The notes beneath the pieces were generated by a model. It made no database searches, was not told the origin of the DNA, and saw only the letters and a program-made list of their open reading frames with translations. DNA of 37,930 bases, from the NCBI GenBank assembly GCA_018238205.1, contig JABCTV010000008.1, positions 1 through 37,930 on the forward strand. The letters are read 5' to 3'. Source of the DNA: Candidatus Thorarchaeota archaeon. Lineage in GTDB: Archaea > Asgardarchaeota > Thorarchaeia > Thorarchaeales > Thorarchaeaceae. Each line of letters starts with the position of its first letter. Within the stretch, counting starts at the first letter, position 1. A program made the position numbers and the translations under genes. Below, in pieces: positions 17,307 through 24,898 of this stretch.

Positions 17307-17903
17307 TTGTACAGTATAGTCACAGTAAAGGATGTCGTTCGTATTCCACCTTCGCAATTTGGGTCACCAATTGAGGATGCAGCGATGATCCACCTACGAA
17401 AACAGCATGAGAACGTTCTAGACAGAGACATTGGTCTCATGATTGCTGTTATAGGGATAGATGATATTGGTCAAGGCCGCCTGATGCCAGGTGATGGTGC
17501 AACATACCATGCTGTTGCGTATCGTGTTCTCGTATTCAAACCACTCAGAGGAGAACTTGTAGAGGGCAATGTTGTGGAGCTCATGGACTTTGGAGCTTTC
17601 ATCCGAATGGGGCCACTTGACGGATTATGTCATGTGAGTCAAATCTGTGATGATTTTATCACTCAAGACTCCAAAGGTAATACACTTCTTGGAAAAGAAA
17701 CAGGAAGAACCCTCTCTGAAGGAGATATGGTTCGCGCCAGGGTAACATCAATTAGCTTTGAATCGGGTAATAAATCTGGAAAACTTGGACTTACTATGAG
17801 ACAACCATTTCTTGGTAAGATTGGACCAGATGCCTCTTGGATTGAGGATGATGTGAAAGCAGCTCGTGGAGAATCCAAGAAAGACAAGAAGAAGAAGAAA
17901 TAA
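17307..17903 (+). CDS. rpoE1: RNA polymerase subunit Rpo7 (RpoE1, Rpb7 homologue)
   Basis: 198 aa. The TTG at 17307 is chosen because homologues begin MYxLVTIxD and here LYSIVTVKDVVRIPP follows; GGAG lies 9 bases upstream. The tip domain is followed by an S1/OB domain with GNVVELMDFGAFIRMGPLDGLCHVSQI. The C-terminus ends in a lysine run (KKDKKKKK). It forms the stalk of RNA polymerase with Rpo4. Spt4 follows within 25 bases. Confidence 0.94.
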   Translation: MYSIVTVKDVVRIPPSQFGSPIEDAAMIHLRKQHENVLDRDIGLMIAVIGIDDIGQGRLMPGDGATYHAVAYRVLVFKPLRGELVEGNVVELMDFGAFIRMGPLDGLCHVSQICDDFITQDSKGNTLLGKETGRTLSEGDMVRARVTSISFESGNKSGKLGLTMRQPFLGKIGPDASWIEDDVKAARGESKKDKKKKK

Positions 17904-17917
17904 CTGGGGGAATTAAA

Positions 17918-18130
17918 ATAGCAAAGTTGAAAGCTTGTAAAGCCTGTCACTACCTGACTAGTGAGAGTATGTGCCCAAATTGTAAGGGAACAAACCTCTC
18001 TACATCCTATACAGGAATCGTCGTAATCCTCCCAGGTAGAGATACACATGAGGATCCCAGAAAGAGTTCCTATGTAGCCTCACGTCTTAATATTGACAAA
18101 CCAGGTAAGTACGCTCTGAAGGTGCGCTAG
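17918..18130 (+). CDS. spt4: Transcription elongation factor Spt4 (RpoE2)
   Basis: About 70 aa with a zinc ribbon (CKAC...CPNC), SYTGIVVILP and DKPGKYALKVR, as in archaeal Spt4, the partner of Spt5. The only canonical start is TTG 17927, but the GGGGG at 17906-17910 is then 16 bases away. The in-frame ATA at 17918 is 7 bases from that site and would give MAKLKACKAC, matching the common MAEKACRxC beginning of the family. I use ATA 17918 as the likely start; TTG 17927 is the conservative alternative. Confidence 0.9.
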   Translation: MAKLKACKACHYLTSESMCPNCKGTNLSTSYTGIVVILPGRDTHEDPRKSSYVASRLNIDKPGKYALKVR

Positions 18131-18157
18131 TTTCACAAAATAGTGTTAATTGTGAAA
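18131..18157 (+). terminator. Hairpin after spt4
   Basis: TTTCACA (18131-18137) pairs with TGTGAAA (18151-18157), right after the stop codon, followed by GCTTTATTAG. The T-run is weak, so this may be an attenuator or RNA-stability element rather than a full terminator. Confidence 0.35.
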
Positions 18158-18221
18158 GCTTTATTAGACAACCAAAAGTGGGATGCCTGACCCCACAATA
18201 GATGCGGTCTGATTCTCATAA

Positions 18222-18530
18222 GTGATGCCGATGAATATTGATATTGTAAGCGAAAAGGAAAACAAACCTCTTGGTAGAAAAGAGATTGCTTTCAAAATCG
18301 ACCATGCTGGAGCAAGTACTCCAAGTAGGGCAGACATACGTGCAAAGCTTGTAGCACAGTTTGACGCAGATGCATCAGCAGTGTTAGTTAGCACACTTAA
18401 CACCCATTATGGCATTGGTGTAACTGAGGGTTCGATACATATCTACTCAGACCCTGAACAGATGAAGAGAATCGAACTTGACCATATGGTCAAGAGGCAT
18501 GAATCAAAGAAGAAGGAAGGCGAGAAATAA
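18222..18530 (+). CDS. rps24e: Ribosomal protein eS24 (S24e)
   Basis: 102 aa. Conserved features are [55 protein letters not shown] and a basic tail. Possible starts are GTG 18222, ATG 18225 and ATG 18231. The stop codon overlaps the start of S27ae by one base (TAATG), so the pair is translationally coupled. In many archaea a dephospho-CoA kinase gene (DUF359) lies between spt4 and this gene; it is absent here. Confidence 0.93.
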   Translation: MMPMNIDIVSEKENKPLGRKEIAFKIDHAGASTPSRADIRAKLVAQFDADASAVLVSTLNTHYGIGVTEGSIHIYSDPEQMKRIELDHMVKRHESKKKEGEK

Positions 18531-18700
18531 TGCCTAAAGCACACAACATGTACAAAGTCGACAAATCTGGAAAAGTATCAACTACCAGAAGATCATGCCC
18601 CAGGTGCGAAAAGGGCACTTTCATGGCTGAACACTTTGATAGATTCGCCTGTGGTCGTTGCGGATACACCGAGTTCAAACGCAAGGACAAGAAAAAATAG
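18530..18700 (+). CDS. rps27ae: Ribosomal protein eS31 (S27ae)
   Basis: 56 aa, starting [17 protein letters not shown] four-cysteine zinc ribbon ([10 protein letters not shown] and CGRCGYTEF) is followed by a basic end. It is the normal archaeal length, without a ubiquitin fusion. Start ATG 18530 shares its first base with the S24e stop. Confidence 0.93.
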   Translation: MPKAHNMYKVDKSGKVSTTRRSCPRCEKGTFMAEHFDRFACGRCGYTEFKRKDKKK

Positions 18701-18748
18701 ACATCTTCGGATTTCTTTTGCAGTGTTTCTGTAACCATAGAGGATAGT

Positions 18749-19012
18749 CTATTCACCGACTATCGCCATTACCCATCTTATGAAAAGAAGCACACCAACT
18801 ATCATTGTAAGCATAATATTGGCCATGAATACACCAGGCACAGTGATTTCAAGAATAGCTGAAACAATGAGAGCTACAGGAAAGGTCACAATGAAGGGTA
18901 ATGTGGCAATAGTGAGAGAAATCTCCTCGCTTGAAATCATCACATTTACCAGTATCACAATCCAGATGGCATAGATTGCAATGAGAATTGATGCTTCAAA
19001 TAACATTTTCAC
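18749..19012 (-). CDS. Small membrane protein, unknown
   Basis: 87 aa with three hydrophobic segments (LIAIYAIWIVILVNVMI, TIATLPFIVTFPVALIVSAIL, FMANIMLTMIVGVLLFIRW). GGAG lies 9 bases before the internal ATG at 19006, which may be the true start instead of GTG 19012. It is convergent with S27ae. No family recognised. Confidence 0.5.
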   Translation of the reverse strand: MKMLFEASILIAIYAIWIVILVNVMISSEEISLTIATLPFIVTFPVALIVSAILEITVPGVFMANIMLTMIVGVLLFIRWVMAIVGE

Positions 19013-19317
19013 TGGCTCCAGTGTGACTCAGCTCGTTTTGATAGAACAATGTGTGTATCACAGTGACTCTCTTTCAACTCTTGACATCGTTCTGTACCTT
19101 TTCAATTCCTATCTAATAGAAAAAATGGACTCTGGGACGTGGCTGGTCAGGTTGTTTTTCCCAAAAAGCTTTGTCAGTACGGTTTCTATGCACCTCTACG
19201 AATAACTTTAAAACTCCCGCAGGCAAAATCCATTCTAAGTATAGCGGGTTGTACATCGTTTCAACTCGTGTTTGACTCTCTGATTATATTAGTTTGTTCA
19301 AACGTTTACTTAAGTAT
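19013..19317. other. Gene-free region upstream of tRNA-Met
   Basis: About 300 bases with no supported coding frame. TATA-like elements are seen near 19206 (CTTTAAAA) and 19283 (TTATATTA); the second is at the right distance to drive the tRNA. It also holds the first copy of a 16-bp direct repeat that includes the tRNA 5' end. Confidence 0.5.
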
Positions 19318-19326
19318 AGCGGGTTG
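19236..19326 (+). repeat. 16-bp direct repeat including the tRNA-iMet 5' end
   Basis: TAAGTATAGCGGGTTG is at 19236-19251 and again at 19311-19326, where its last nine bases are the first nine of the tRNA. The first copy is not followed by a tRNA. Together with the copy of the tRNA 3' end downstream it suggests past recombination at this tRNA. Confidence 0.7.
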
Positions 19327-19449
19327 GGGAAGCCAGTCCTGTGCGGATTCGTCCGTGCTTGGGCAAAGCCTATCCCGCGGGGCTCATATGAGCTTCGTAG
19401 CTCCGGGGAAACCCCGAGATCGAATGTTCGAATCATTCACCCGCTACCA
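19318..19449 (+). tRNA. Initiator tRNA-Met (CAT) with two introns, CCA encoded
   Basis: Acceptor AGCGGGT (19318-19324) pairs with ACCCGCT (19439-19445), followed by A and encoded CCA. The T arm is GAATG-TTCGAAT-CATTC (19422-19438). The anticodon stem CGGGG/CCCCG carries the three G:C pairs typical of initiators, loop CTCATAA, anticodon CAT. The loop is interrupted between positions 37 and 38 by 22 bases (19389-19410) with an internal GAGCT/AGCTC hairpin and bulges TAT and AAA placed as in a bulge-helix-bulge. A second insertion, 19337-19367 (31 bases), lies in the D-loop. Its removal gives D-stem GGGA/TCCC and the D-loop AGCCAGGCCTA. The second intron's ends are inferred from that restored loop and a relaxed GCC/GGC central helix. 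Confidence 0.9.
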
Positions 19450-20315
19450 TCATTTTTCCTAACCATTGTTAATTTTCATCTTCAATTTCAATTTTCAGCG
19501 TATAACAGTAGTTTAAGATACAAAGGAAACAATCGCTAACTATGATTCATCCAGGTGTGGGAAACCCCCAGATACAGGAGATAGCTCCTGGAGTCTTTGG
19601 TTTCATAAGACTAATCCACTTCTTCCACAAGATAGGAGTGAACGCTGGTATCATCCAGACACCAGAGTCTGTCATCTTCATCGACTCGGGGATGTCAGCT
19701 CACTCAGGAGAATTTCTCTTTAACTTCGCTAGGGAGAGAATGAAGGGTACAGAGGATTTGTATCTCATTCTCACCCACAAGGACACAGACCACTGCTTTG
19801 GAATGAATGAAATGAAGAAACACGGAGCAACTGTAATCGCTCACGAACATGCTGCAGAAGTAATAGTTGAGGAGAGTGACCTCTCTAAAAATAGAATCGC
19901 GAAGATGATCAGAAAGGAATTCCCAGAGGATGTTCTAGGAAACACAGTCCTGAGTAGGCCAGACCAGACTATCGTACGGGATACTGTTCTCAATCTGGGA
20001 GATGAGATTCACATTCTTGCAATTCCAGGACATACCCCTGGGGACATTGCAGTCTACCACCCAAAATCCAAGGTCCTTTTTGCAGGGGATGCAATACTGG
20101 AGGGAATGGACCCCTATGTACGACCGGACTCTATCAGTATAAAGACGTGGATTAGAAACTTGGAACGTTTAAAGGAATTAGATATTGAGTGGGTACTCCC
20201 TGGTCACGGAGCATTATCTAGGCGGGACATCATTGATTCGAATATTCAATACCTAATGAGAGAACAGCACTAAGGAATGATTATATCGCAAGGAGAAAAT
20301 ACCACCCGCTACCAT
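19438..20315 (+). repeat. att-like direct repeat of the tRNA 3' end flanking the MBL gene
   Basis: CACCCGCTACCAT covers the tRNA-iMet 3' end (19438-19450) and recurs at 20303-20315. The 850 bases between them hold a single gene. No integrase is visible. Thirteen bases is short for an attachment site, so the reading is tentative. Confidence 0.5.
19542..20273 (+). CDS. MBL-fold metallo-hydrolase
   Basis: 243 aa. Metal-binding motifs: THKDTDH (HxDxDH, an Asp at the second His of the classic HxHxDH), PGHTPGD, FAGDAI and PGHG. It belongs to the broad metallo-beta-lactamase superfamily, and the closest group by look is hydroxyacylglutathione hydrolase-like proteins. Substrate unknown. It sits alone between the initiator tRNA and a 13-bp copy of that tRNA's 3' end, so it may have arrived with a small integration event. 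Confidence 0.85.
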   Translation: MIHPGVGNPQIQEIAPGVFGFIRLIHFFHKIGVNAGIIQTPESVIFIDSGMSAHSGEFLFNFARERMKGTEDLYLILTHKDTDHCFGMNEMKKHGATVIAHEHAAEVIVEESDLSKNRIAKMIRKEFPEDVLGNTVLSRPDQTIVRDTVLNLGDEIHILAIPGHTPGDIAVYHPKSKVLFAGDAILEGMDPYVRPDSISIKTWIRNLERLKELDIEWVLPGHGALSRRDIIDSNIQYLMREQH

Positions 20316-20351
20316 TCTTTCTATCATTGATATCCAGTCAGAATACGTCAA

Positions 20352-20975
20352 TTACTGAATTGCCCCACGTTGCCTTCTACGAATCAAAACTACAATGAGT
20401 ACAACAATAGCGGTACTGAATGCAACAATATATGGAAGCGCATTTGAAAAAGGAGGTGTGATAGACAGCCAGTAACCACTTTTGCTGGTCGGTAGAGTAG
20501 TCCGCCAATTCCCTAGAGAATCGTTTGCAAAGATACGGAAACTGACATGGAGACCACCTTCTACTTGAACAGTGTCTAGTTCCCAGTCCCACCAGATACT
20601 CTGGGTCATAGTGTACGAATAACGTCCACGGGTTGAGTTACCTTCTAGGAGTGTTGGAGTTCTATTCACCCATTCATCATTCCCAAATTTGTACTGATAG
20701 AATACTGTATCTATACCATTAGAATCATTGACCCAATTCGTGTATGACCATGTCATTTCTGTCTGTCCGGTGTATCCACCATCCCATGTCATCCCTGTTG
20801 CAAGAGTTGCATTCTCCGCAAACATCCATCCAATTGTTGGCGGATTTACTCCACCCACATCGAGAATATGAACCTCGCCTATGTTATTAGTACCATTACA
20901 TTCTGCATTCGGAACTCCAGAAAACACTAGAACAATCATCAGACCAATTAAAATATACCGGTTTCTGCGCAACAA
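20352..20975 (-). CDS. Secreted, C-terminally anchored surface protein
   Basis: 207 aa from a TTG at 20975 with GGAG close upstream. A signal peptide (RYILIGLMIVLVFSGVPNA) precedes an extracellular domain with many N-x-S/T sites and aromatic residues (SIWWDWELDTVQVEGG), resembling an Ig/fibronectin-like beta fold (YQYKFGNDEWVNRT). A C-terminal helix (ALPYIVAFSTAIVVLIVVLI) precedes an RRRQRG tail. Same layout as the protein at 2782-3564, though without clear sequence identity. Function unknown. Confidence 0.7.
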   Translation of the reverse strand: MLRRNRYILIGLMIVLVFSGVPNAECNGTNNIGEVHILDVGGVNPPTIGWMFAENATLATGMTWDGGYTGQTEMTWSYTNWVNDSNGIDTVFYQYKFGNDEWVNRTPTLLEGNSTRGRYSYTMTQSIWWDWELDTVQVEGGLHVSFRIFANDSLGNWRTTLPTSKSGYWLSITPPFSNALPYIVAFSTAIVVLIVVLIRRRQRGAIQ

Positions 20976-21128
20976 TTACTCCGCTCCAAGATAATAATAC
21001 ATTGAAAAAGTTAGGTAATAAGTTTCTTGTGTGATTGAAGATACAACAGACAGAATGAAGGAGAAAAAAAAGCAACTAAATAAGGTTTGAAATCCTAGAG
21101 AATTTTACATGGAGGAAGGAGAAAAGAT

Positions 21129-21377
21129 TTGATAGCAGAGCCACCGAGAAGACCGATGCAACCAAGACGTGGTCGTGATAATAACCTACTTTGCCTAGCT
21201 GCCATCCTTCTTATGATTGGATTGGCTGCTTTGCAGGTTTCCATAGTTCTAGTACCACTATTGGCAATGTACATGCCACTTGATCCAGTTTTCTGGACAA
21301 TCCTATTGATAGTAGGGATTATTTCTACACTGGGTGGAGTCTATGTGATACACAGATGGTATCACAGTGGAGAATGA
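21129..21377 (+). CDS. Small two-helix membrane protein
   Basis: 82 aa from TTG 21129, preceded by a strong GGAGGAAGGAG. A proline/arginine-rich N-terminus (PPRRPMQPRRGR) is followed by two transmembrane helices (LCLAAILLMIGLAALQVSIVLVPLLAMYM and FWTILLIVGIISTLGGVYVI). No family recognised. Convergent with the next gene. Confidence 0.6.
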   Translation: MIAEPPRRPMQPRRGRDNNLLCLAAILLMIGLAALQVSIVLVPLLAMYMPLDPVFWTILLIVGIISTLGGVYVIHRWYHSGE

Positions 21378-21387
21378 ATTGTCGTCA

Positions 21388-21891
21388 CTAGGCCAAAATC
21401 ATATCACGCGGGGAGTAAGTGCCAGTATCAAGAACATGGTCCCAGTAGATTGAATCATCACTATCAAAATCAGGAAGCCCCTGACTACGACCTAACCAAC
21501 GCCAACAGGGAACATTTCCAACAAGCTCAAGTTGGTAGAGGTTAGCCTTGATGGCATTAAACTTCACTTCAAGAAGAGTTCCTTCGGGCAGGGTATCGAT
21601 ATCGACAACGTCTAAGAGAGAACGTCCATTGGACTGTCGGTCTCCACACTTTGAAAGATAGTATCGGGTTTCATCACCAGAAAGAGGGTCTGGCATGATC
21701 ACTGCCACATGTGGTCGAGAAACAGGATTCCACCATCTTGGAATGGCAGGTCTTCTGATTACATAGTCAATGACTGTATCAAGCCTTGTGGAATAGTCCA
21801 GTTGAATCGTTATCCTCTCCGAATAACCCTTCTCTTTCTCTGTATATAAGGAAGGTTCGAGTATTACAGAGTCTCTCTGGGTTAATTCTAT
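21388..21891 (-). CDS. Hypothetical protein, apparent AUA start
   Basis: A canonical start exists only at GTG 21708 (106 aa), but the same frame continues upstream with coding character (ERITIQLDYSTRLDTVIDYV, RRPAIPRWWNPVSRPHVAV) back to a TAA, without ATG, GTG or TTG. The likely start is ATA at 21891, 10 bases after AGAGGGAG (21902-21909), giving 167 aa starting MELTQRDS. The C-terminal half contains PCWRWLGRSQGLPDFD and DDSIYWDHVLDTG. No family recognised, no membrane segment. Confidence 0.6.
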   Translation of the reverse strand: MELTQRDSVILEPSLYTEKEKGYSERITIQLDYSTRLDTVIDYVIRRPAIPRWWNPVSRPHVAVIMPDPLSGDETRYYLSKCGDRQSNGRSLLDVVDIDTLPEGTLLEVKFNAIKANLYQLELVGNVPCWRWLGRSQGLPDFDSDDSIYWDHVLDTGTYSPRDMILA

Positions 21892-22015
21892 GGCTTGTAG
21901 ACTCCCTCTAAATAGTTAGTAATACAGGGACCTCATGCTGGTTGCAGTGGAAGTAGAGGGAAGTTAATACGGATACTTTTCATACTTAACAAATGGCCAT
22001 GTCCACATGCTAAGA

Positions 22016-22321
22016 TTAGTCTTCATTAGATAGTCCCATTACAAGAGGACGGCCTTCAAAGATTGAACGGGTTACTTTTTCCCTGGCGCTGACTAATAGT
22101 CTCCATATAGTTCCTCTCGACACTCCCATTGCAGAACCAGCCTGTTCTTGATACATACCTTCAAGATCGACAAGTCGCAATACTTCGACCTCTGCTAGGT
22201 CTATGTAGATTGGCTCATTGTTCCCCATTGGTTCAGGTACCATCTTCTTAGTGAGCGGAGTTTCTTTTATTATTGGCTGGATTGGAAATCTACCTCGGCC
22301 ACCGCGTCTTCTTCTATGCAT
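22016..22321 (-). CDS. DUF134-family helix-turn-helix protein
   Basis: 101 aa. The DUF134 pattern is clear: an Arg/Gly-rich start, then YIDLAEVEVLRLVDLEGMYQEQAGSAMGVSRGTIWRLLVSAREKV. This is a sigma-70 region 4-like helix-turn-helix. Such proteins are found next to NifX-like and MinD-like genes in anaerobes, as here. It is a good candidate for the regulator of the neighbouring cluster. The start ATG 22321 is followed by RRRRGGRGR. Confidence 0.8.
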   Translation of the reverse strand: MHRRRRGGRGRFPIQPIIKETPLTKKMVPEPMGNNEPIYIDLAEVEVLRLVDLEGMYQEQAGSAMGVSRGTIWRLLVSAREKVTRSIFEGRPLVMGLSNED

Positions 22322-22449
22322 TTCAAATCTTTAATAGGATAGAAATGATTGCTTATTACATTTTTTAACCACGAAAAAAAGTGATTCAAAAAATTATATT
22401 TGTTCTTATGCACATAATTAATGGAAATACTTCTCCGAGAGGTGAAAAA

Positions 22450-22734
22450 ATGAGAGGCGGTAATAATAGAGGTAGAGGTCGGAACCAAGGAAATTGGCCA
22501 GGAAATGGTCCGTTCAGACACTTACCTCCATGGGAAAGACCTGGCTGGATATATGGACGCGGTTCATGTTGGTATGGAACATATTCAGGAGTGGGATCAA
22601 TCCCTTCAACAACAACACTAAGAGAGAGCCAAATTCTAGTTGACCAGAAAGACATGCTTGAAGTGCAATTGAGGTCAATTCAAGAAAGACTTGAACAGAT
22701 AGAGAAACGACTCTCTGAGCTGGATAGCGATTAG
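22450..22734 (+). CDS. DUF5320-like Gly/Trp-rich protein with C-terminal coiled coil
   Basis: 94 aa from ATG 22450, with GAGAGGTGA 6 bases upstream. The N-terminal half is rich in Gly, Arg, Pro and Trp (RGGNNRGRGRNQGNW, PPWERPGWIYGRGSCW); the C-terminal 40 residues form a coiled coil (KDMLEVQLRSIQERLEQIEKRLSEL). DUF5320 proteins have this shape and accompany DUF134 and NifX-like genes. Transcribed divergently from the DUF134 gene. Function unknown. Confidence 0.7.
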   Translation: MRGGNNRGRGRNQGNWPGNGPFRHLPPWERPGWIYGRGSCWYGTYSGVGSIPSTTTLRESQILVDQKDMLEVQLRSIQERLEQIEKRLSELDSD

Positions 22735-22778
22735 ATGCACTTTGGTACAGGTTTGAAATCTATCAATTGGATTAGGCT

Positions 22779-23645
22779 CTAAACAGCAAGGATTTCTGAT
22801 ACACGATTCCACATACTTCGTAGAAGTAATGATATCTCGTGGTCCGGTGCAAATTCTGGTAGTGTTGTTGCTGCAACCATTGAATCGGTCATAATATGAT
22901 CAAACTTGATTTTTCCAAGTATTTCAATATCGTTAGCTTTACAGTATCTCTCAATGGCTTCTGTATTTTCCATATTCAGGTCGAATTTGTTAATGATTAC
23001 TGTGGCTTTGATTTTGAATTTTGCAAGCAATTCATTAACTCGCTCCATATCATGGATTCCAGATAGAGTTGGTTCTGTCACAATGATACCCAACTTGATT
23101 CCAGTTACAGTTGCAATTACTGGACATCCAATACCAGGTGAACCATCAATGAGAACAGTGGAGATTCCATTATCAGTAGCAATCTTTGAGGCTAACTTTC
23201 TTACTTCAGTGACTAATTTTCCAGAATTGCCTTCGCCCGGTAAGAGTTTTGCATGAGCCATCCGACCTACTCTTGTATCAGAATCAAATAGATTACCAGA
23301 CTGACGATCTACCATCTGAATAGCATTTTCTGGACAAACAATTTCGCAAACACCACAACCTTCGCATGCAATTGGGTCTATTTTCGAACCTGTAATCGCA
23401 TGGAATCTACATGCCTTTTCGCATAATCCACAGTCTGTACAGAGATCATAGTCAACTACAGCGACTTTGCCTCCGATAAATTCGTTTGCTGTTCTATTTG
23501 ATGGATTGAGCAGGATGTGAAGATCGGGGGCATCAACATCACAATCTGCCATGACAATTTCATCCGCGATAAGCCCTAGAGCTGCGCATACTGTTGTTTT
23601 TCCTGTACCGCCTTTACCGCTTATGACTGCAACTTCACTTGGCAT
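22779..23645 (-). CDS. MinD/Mrp-type P-loop ATPase with 2[4Fe-4S] ferredoxin insert
   Basis: 288 aa. Deviant Walker A KGGTGKTTV (about residues 11-19), switch-like ADCDVDAPDLH, then an inserted two-cluster ferredoxin module (CTDCGLCEKAC and CEGCGVCEIVC) before the second half of the ATPase (DGSPGIGCPV, VTEPTLSG). This Mrp subgroup is linked with NifX-like proteins and probably takes part in metallo-cofactor or iron-sulfur assembly. It overlaps its upstream paralogue by 11 bases, so they are likely co-translated and may form a heterodimer. Confidence 0.85.
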   Translation of the reverse strand: MPSEVAVISGKGGTGKTTVCAALGLIADEIVMADCDVDAPDLHILLNPSNRTANEFIGGKVAVVDYDLCTDCGLCEKACRFHAITGSKIDPIACEGCGVCEIVCPENAIQMVDRQSGNLFDSDTRVGRMAHAKLLPGEGNSGKLVTEVRKLASKIATDNGISTVLIDGSPGIGCPVIATVTGIKLGIIVTEPTLSGIHDMERVNELLAKFKIKATVIINKFDLNMENTEAIERYCKANDIEILGKIKFDHIMTDSMVAATTLPEFAPDHEISLLLRSMWNRVSEILAV

Positions 23646-24477
23646 TTTTTATCAACCTCTCTATATGATTAAATAAATCCTTGAATTTCTGACGCCATTC
23701 AGGCATCTCTTGTACAAATGGAACCCCTCGAGAATAGAGCTCCGCAATATGTCGATCAAAAGGAATTTCCATAAGTATCTCAATGTCATTCTCTTTACAG
23801 TAGTTTACTACTCCATCATCACCAATGCCTGCTCTGTTAATAATTACCCCAAGGGGAATTCCTAATTCACGAACAACATCGACAGTCATTGCCAGATCAT
23901 GTAACCCAAATGGTGTAGGCTCAGTGACAAGAACTAGATAGTCACTCTCATTCATAGTTTCTAAGACGGGACATGCAGTTCCAGGTGGAGCGTCAAGAAT
24001 ATTGAGACCATCCTTTGAGATGTGGGTCTTTACAGAATGGATTATAGTCGTTGCAATCGGTTCTCCAATCTTGAGTTCTCCATAAACTAGATGTATATTC
24101 CCAATATCGGATTCGTGGATATTCCCAACTGGTCTTTCTACCTCAGTGATGGCTTTTTCAGGACAGACTATAACACAACCACCGCAAGAATGACACATTT
24201 CATTGAATATCATTACCTTGGTCTTTCCCACGAACATTGCGTTGAATTGACAGAATTCTGCACACTTTCCGCAGAGTGTGCATTTTTCTTGATCAACAAT
24301 CGGTGTGGGAACCGTTACAGGGGATGTTTGTATATCACTAGGATGAAGAAGAGTATGTACATTAGGTTCTTCTACATCACAGTCTAACAGATTTACAGAA
24401 TCCAGCGATAAAGCCAGATTAACTGCAACTGTAGTCTTTCCAGTACCTCCTTTTCCAGATGCTACTGTAATAATCAA
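23635..24477 (-). CDS. MinD/Mrp-type P-loop ATPase with 2[4Fe-4S] ferredoxin insert (paralogue)
   Basis: 280 aa. Deviant Walker A SGKGGTGKTTVAVNLA at residues 8-23, LLDCDVEEPNVH, the ferredoxin insert (CTLCGKCAEFC and CHSCGGCVIVC) and DAPPGTACPVL. The same plan as the next gene but clearly diverged, so the pair looks old rather than a recent duplication. Member of the minus-strand operon that begins at 25423. Confidence 0.85.
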   Translation of the reverse strand: MIITVASGKGGTGKTTVAVNLALSLDSVNLLDCDVEEPNVHTLLHPSDIQTSPVTVPTPIVDQEKCTLCGKCAEFCQFNAMFVGKTKVMIFNEMCHSCGGCVIVCPEKAITEVERPVGNIHESDIGNIHLVYGELKIGEPIATTIIHSVKTHISKDGLNILDAPPGTACPVLETMNESDYLVLVTEPTPFGLHDLAMTVDVVRELGIPLGVIINRAGIGDDGVVNYCKENDIEILMEIPFDRHIAELYSRGVPFVQEMPEWRQKFKDLFNHIERLIKNAK

Positions 24478-24508
24478 TAAACCACTTCCATGAATAAATT
24501 TGTAAGTA

Positions 24509-24877
24509 TTATTTGTGGTGAGCTTCTGCGCAACCTTCAGTGAGTTCTTCTAGCTGGTTTTGTTTATACGCTTCAACCAAATCCTCAACTGAACTACTAT
24601 TTGCTCGAAGAACAGCTACGTTCTTGGACTGGAAGCTCATAATTCCTCGGGGGCCCATTCCTTGCACAATTACTGCTTGTGGTTGGTGTTGTAAAACATT
24701 ATCATGAGCATGACCTTTCCCACCAGAATGTTCTCCTGTATTCGGATGGATCTTAATTTCAATAGTAGTCCCTAGCTCATCCAAATCTATTACAACAAAG
24801 TATGGTGCTCTCCCAAAGTGAGCGGCAACCATCTTACCTTCAAAGTCTTGTGTTGGAATAAGTACCCGGCTTGTCAC
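24509..24877 (-). CDS. NifX/NifB-C-like (dinitrogenase FeMo-cofactor domain) protein
   Basis: 122 aa from GTG 24877 with GGAGGG 9 bases upstream. The domain is shown by VLIPTQDFEGKMVAAHFGRAPYFVVID, then HDNVLQHQPQAVIVQGMGPRGIMSFQ and a final VEDLVEAYKQNQL. A histidine-rich loop (GEHSGGKGHAHD) could bind metal. In nitrogen fixers this domain carries FeMo-cofactor precursors; no nitrogenase genes are nearby. Confidence 0.83.
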   Translation of the reverse strand: MTSRVLIPTQDFEGKMVAAHFGRAPYFVVIDLDELGTTIEIKIHPNTGEHSGGKGHAHDNVLQHQPQAVIVQGMGPRGIMSFQSKNVAVLRANSSSVEDLVEAYKQNQLEELTEGCAEAHHK

Positions 24878-24898
24878 TGGTATTTTCCCTCCGCTTTC

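Noticed and set aside
17143-17309. Repeat GCGTCTTGAATTG at the end of the PIN gene and the start of rpoE1
   Set aside because: Thirteen bases in coding or start context; probably chance.
19139-19539. Plus-strand frames across the tRNA
   Set aside because: The cloverleaf and introns explain this DNA; the frames have no coding pattern.
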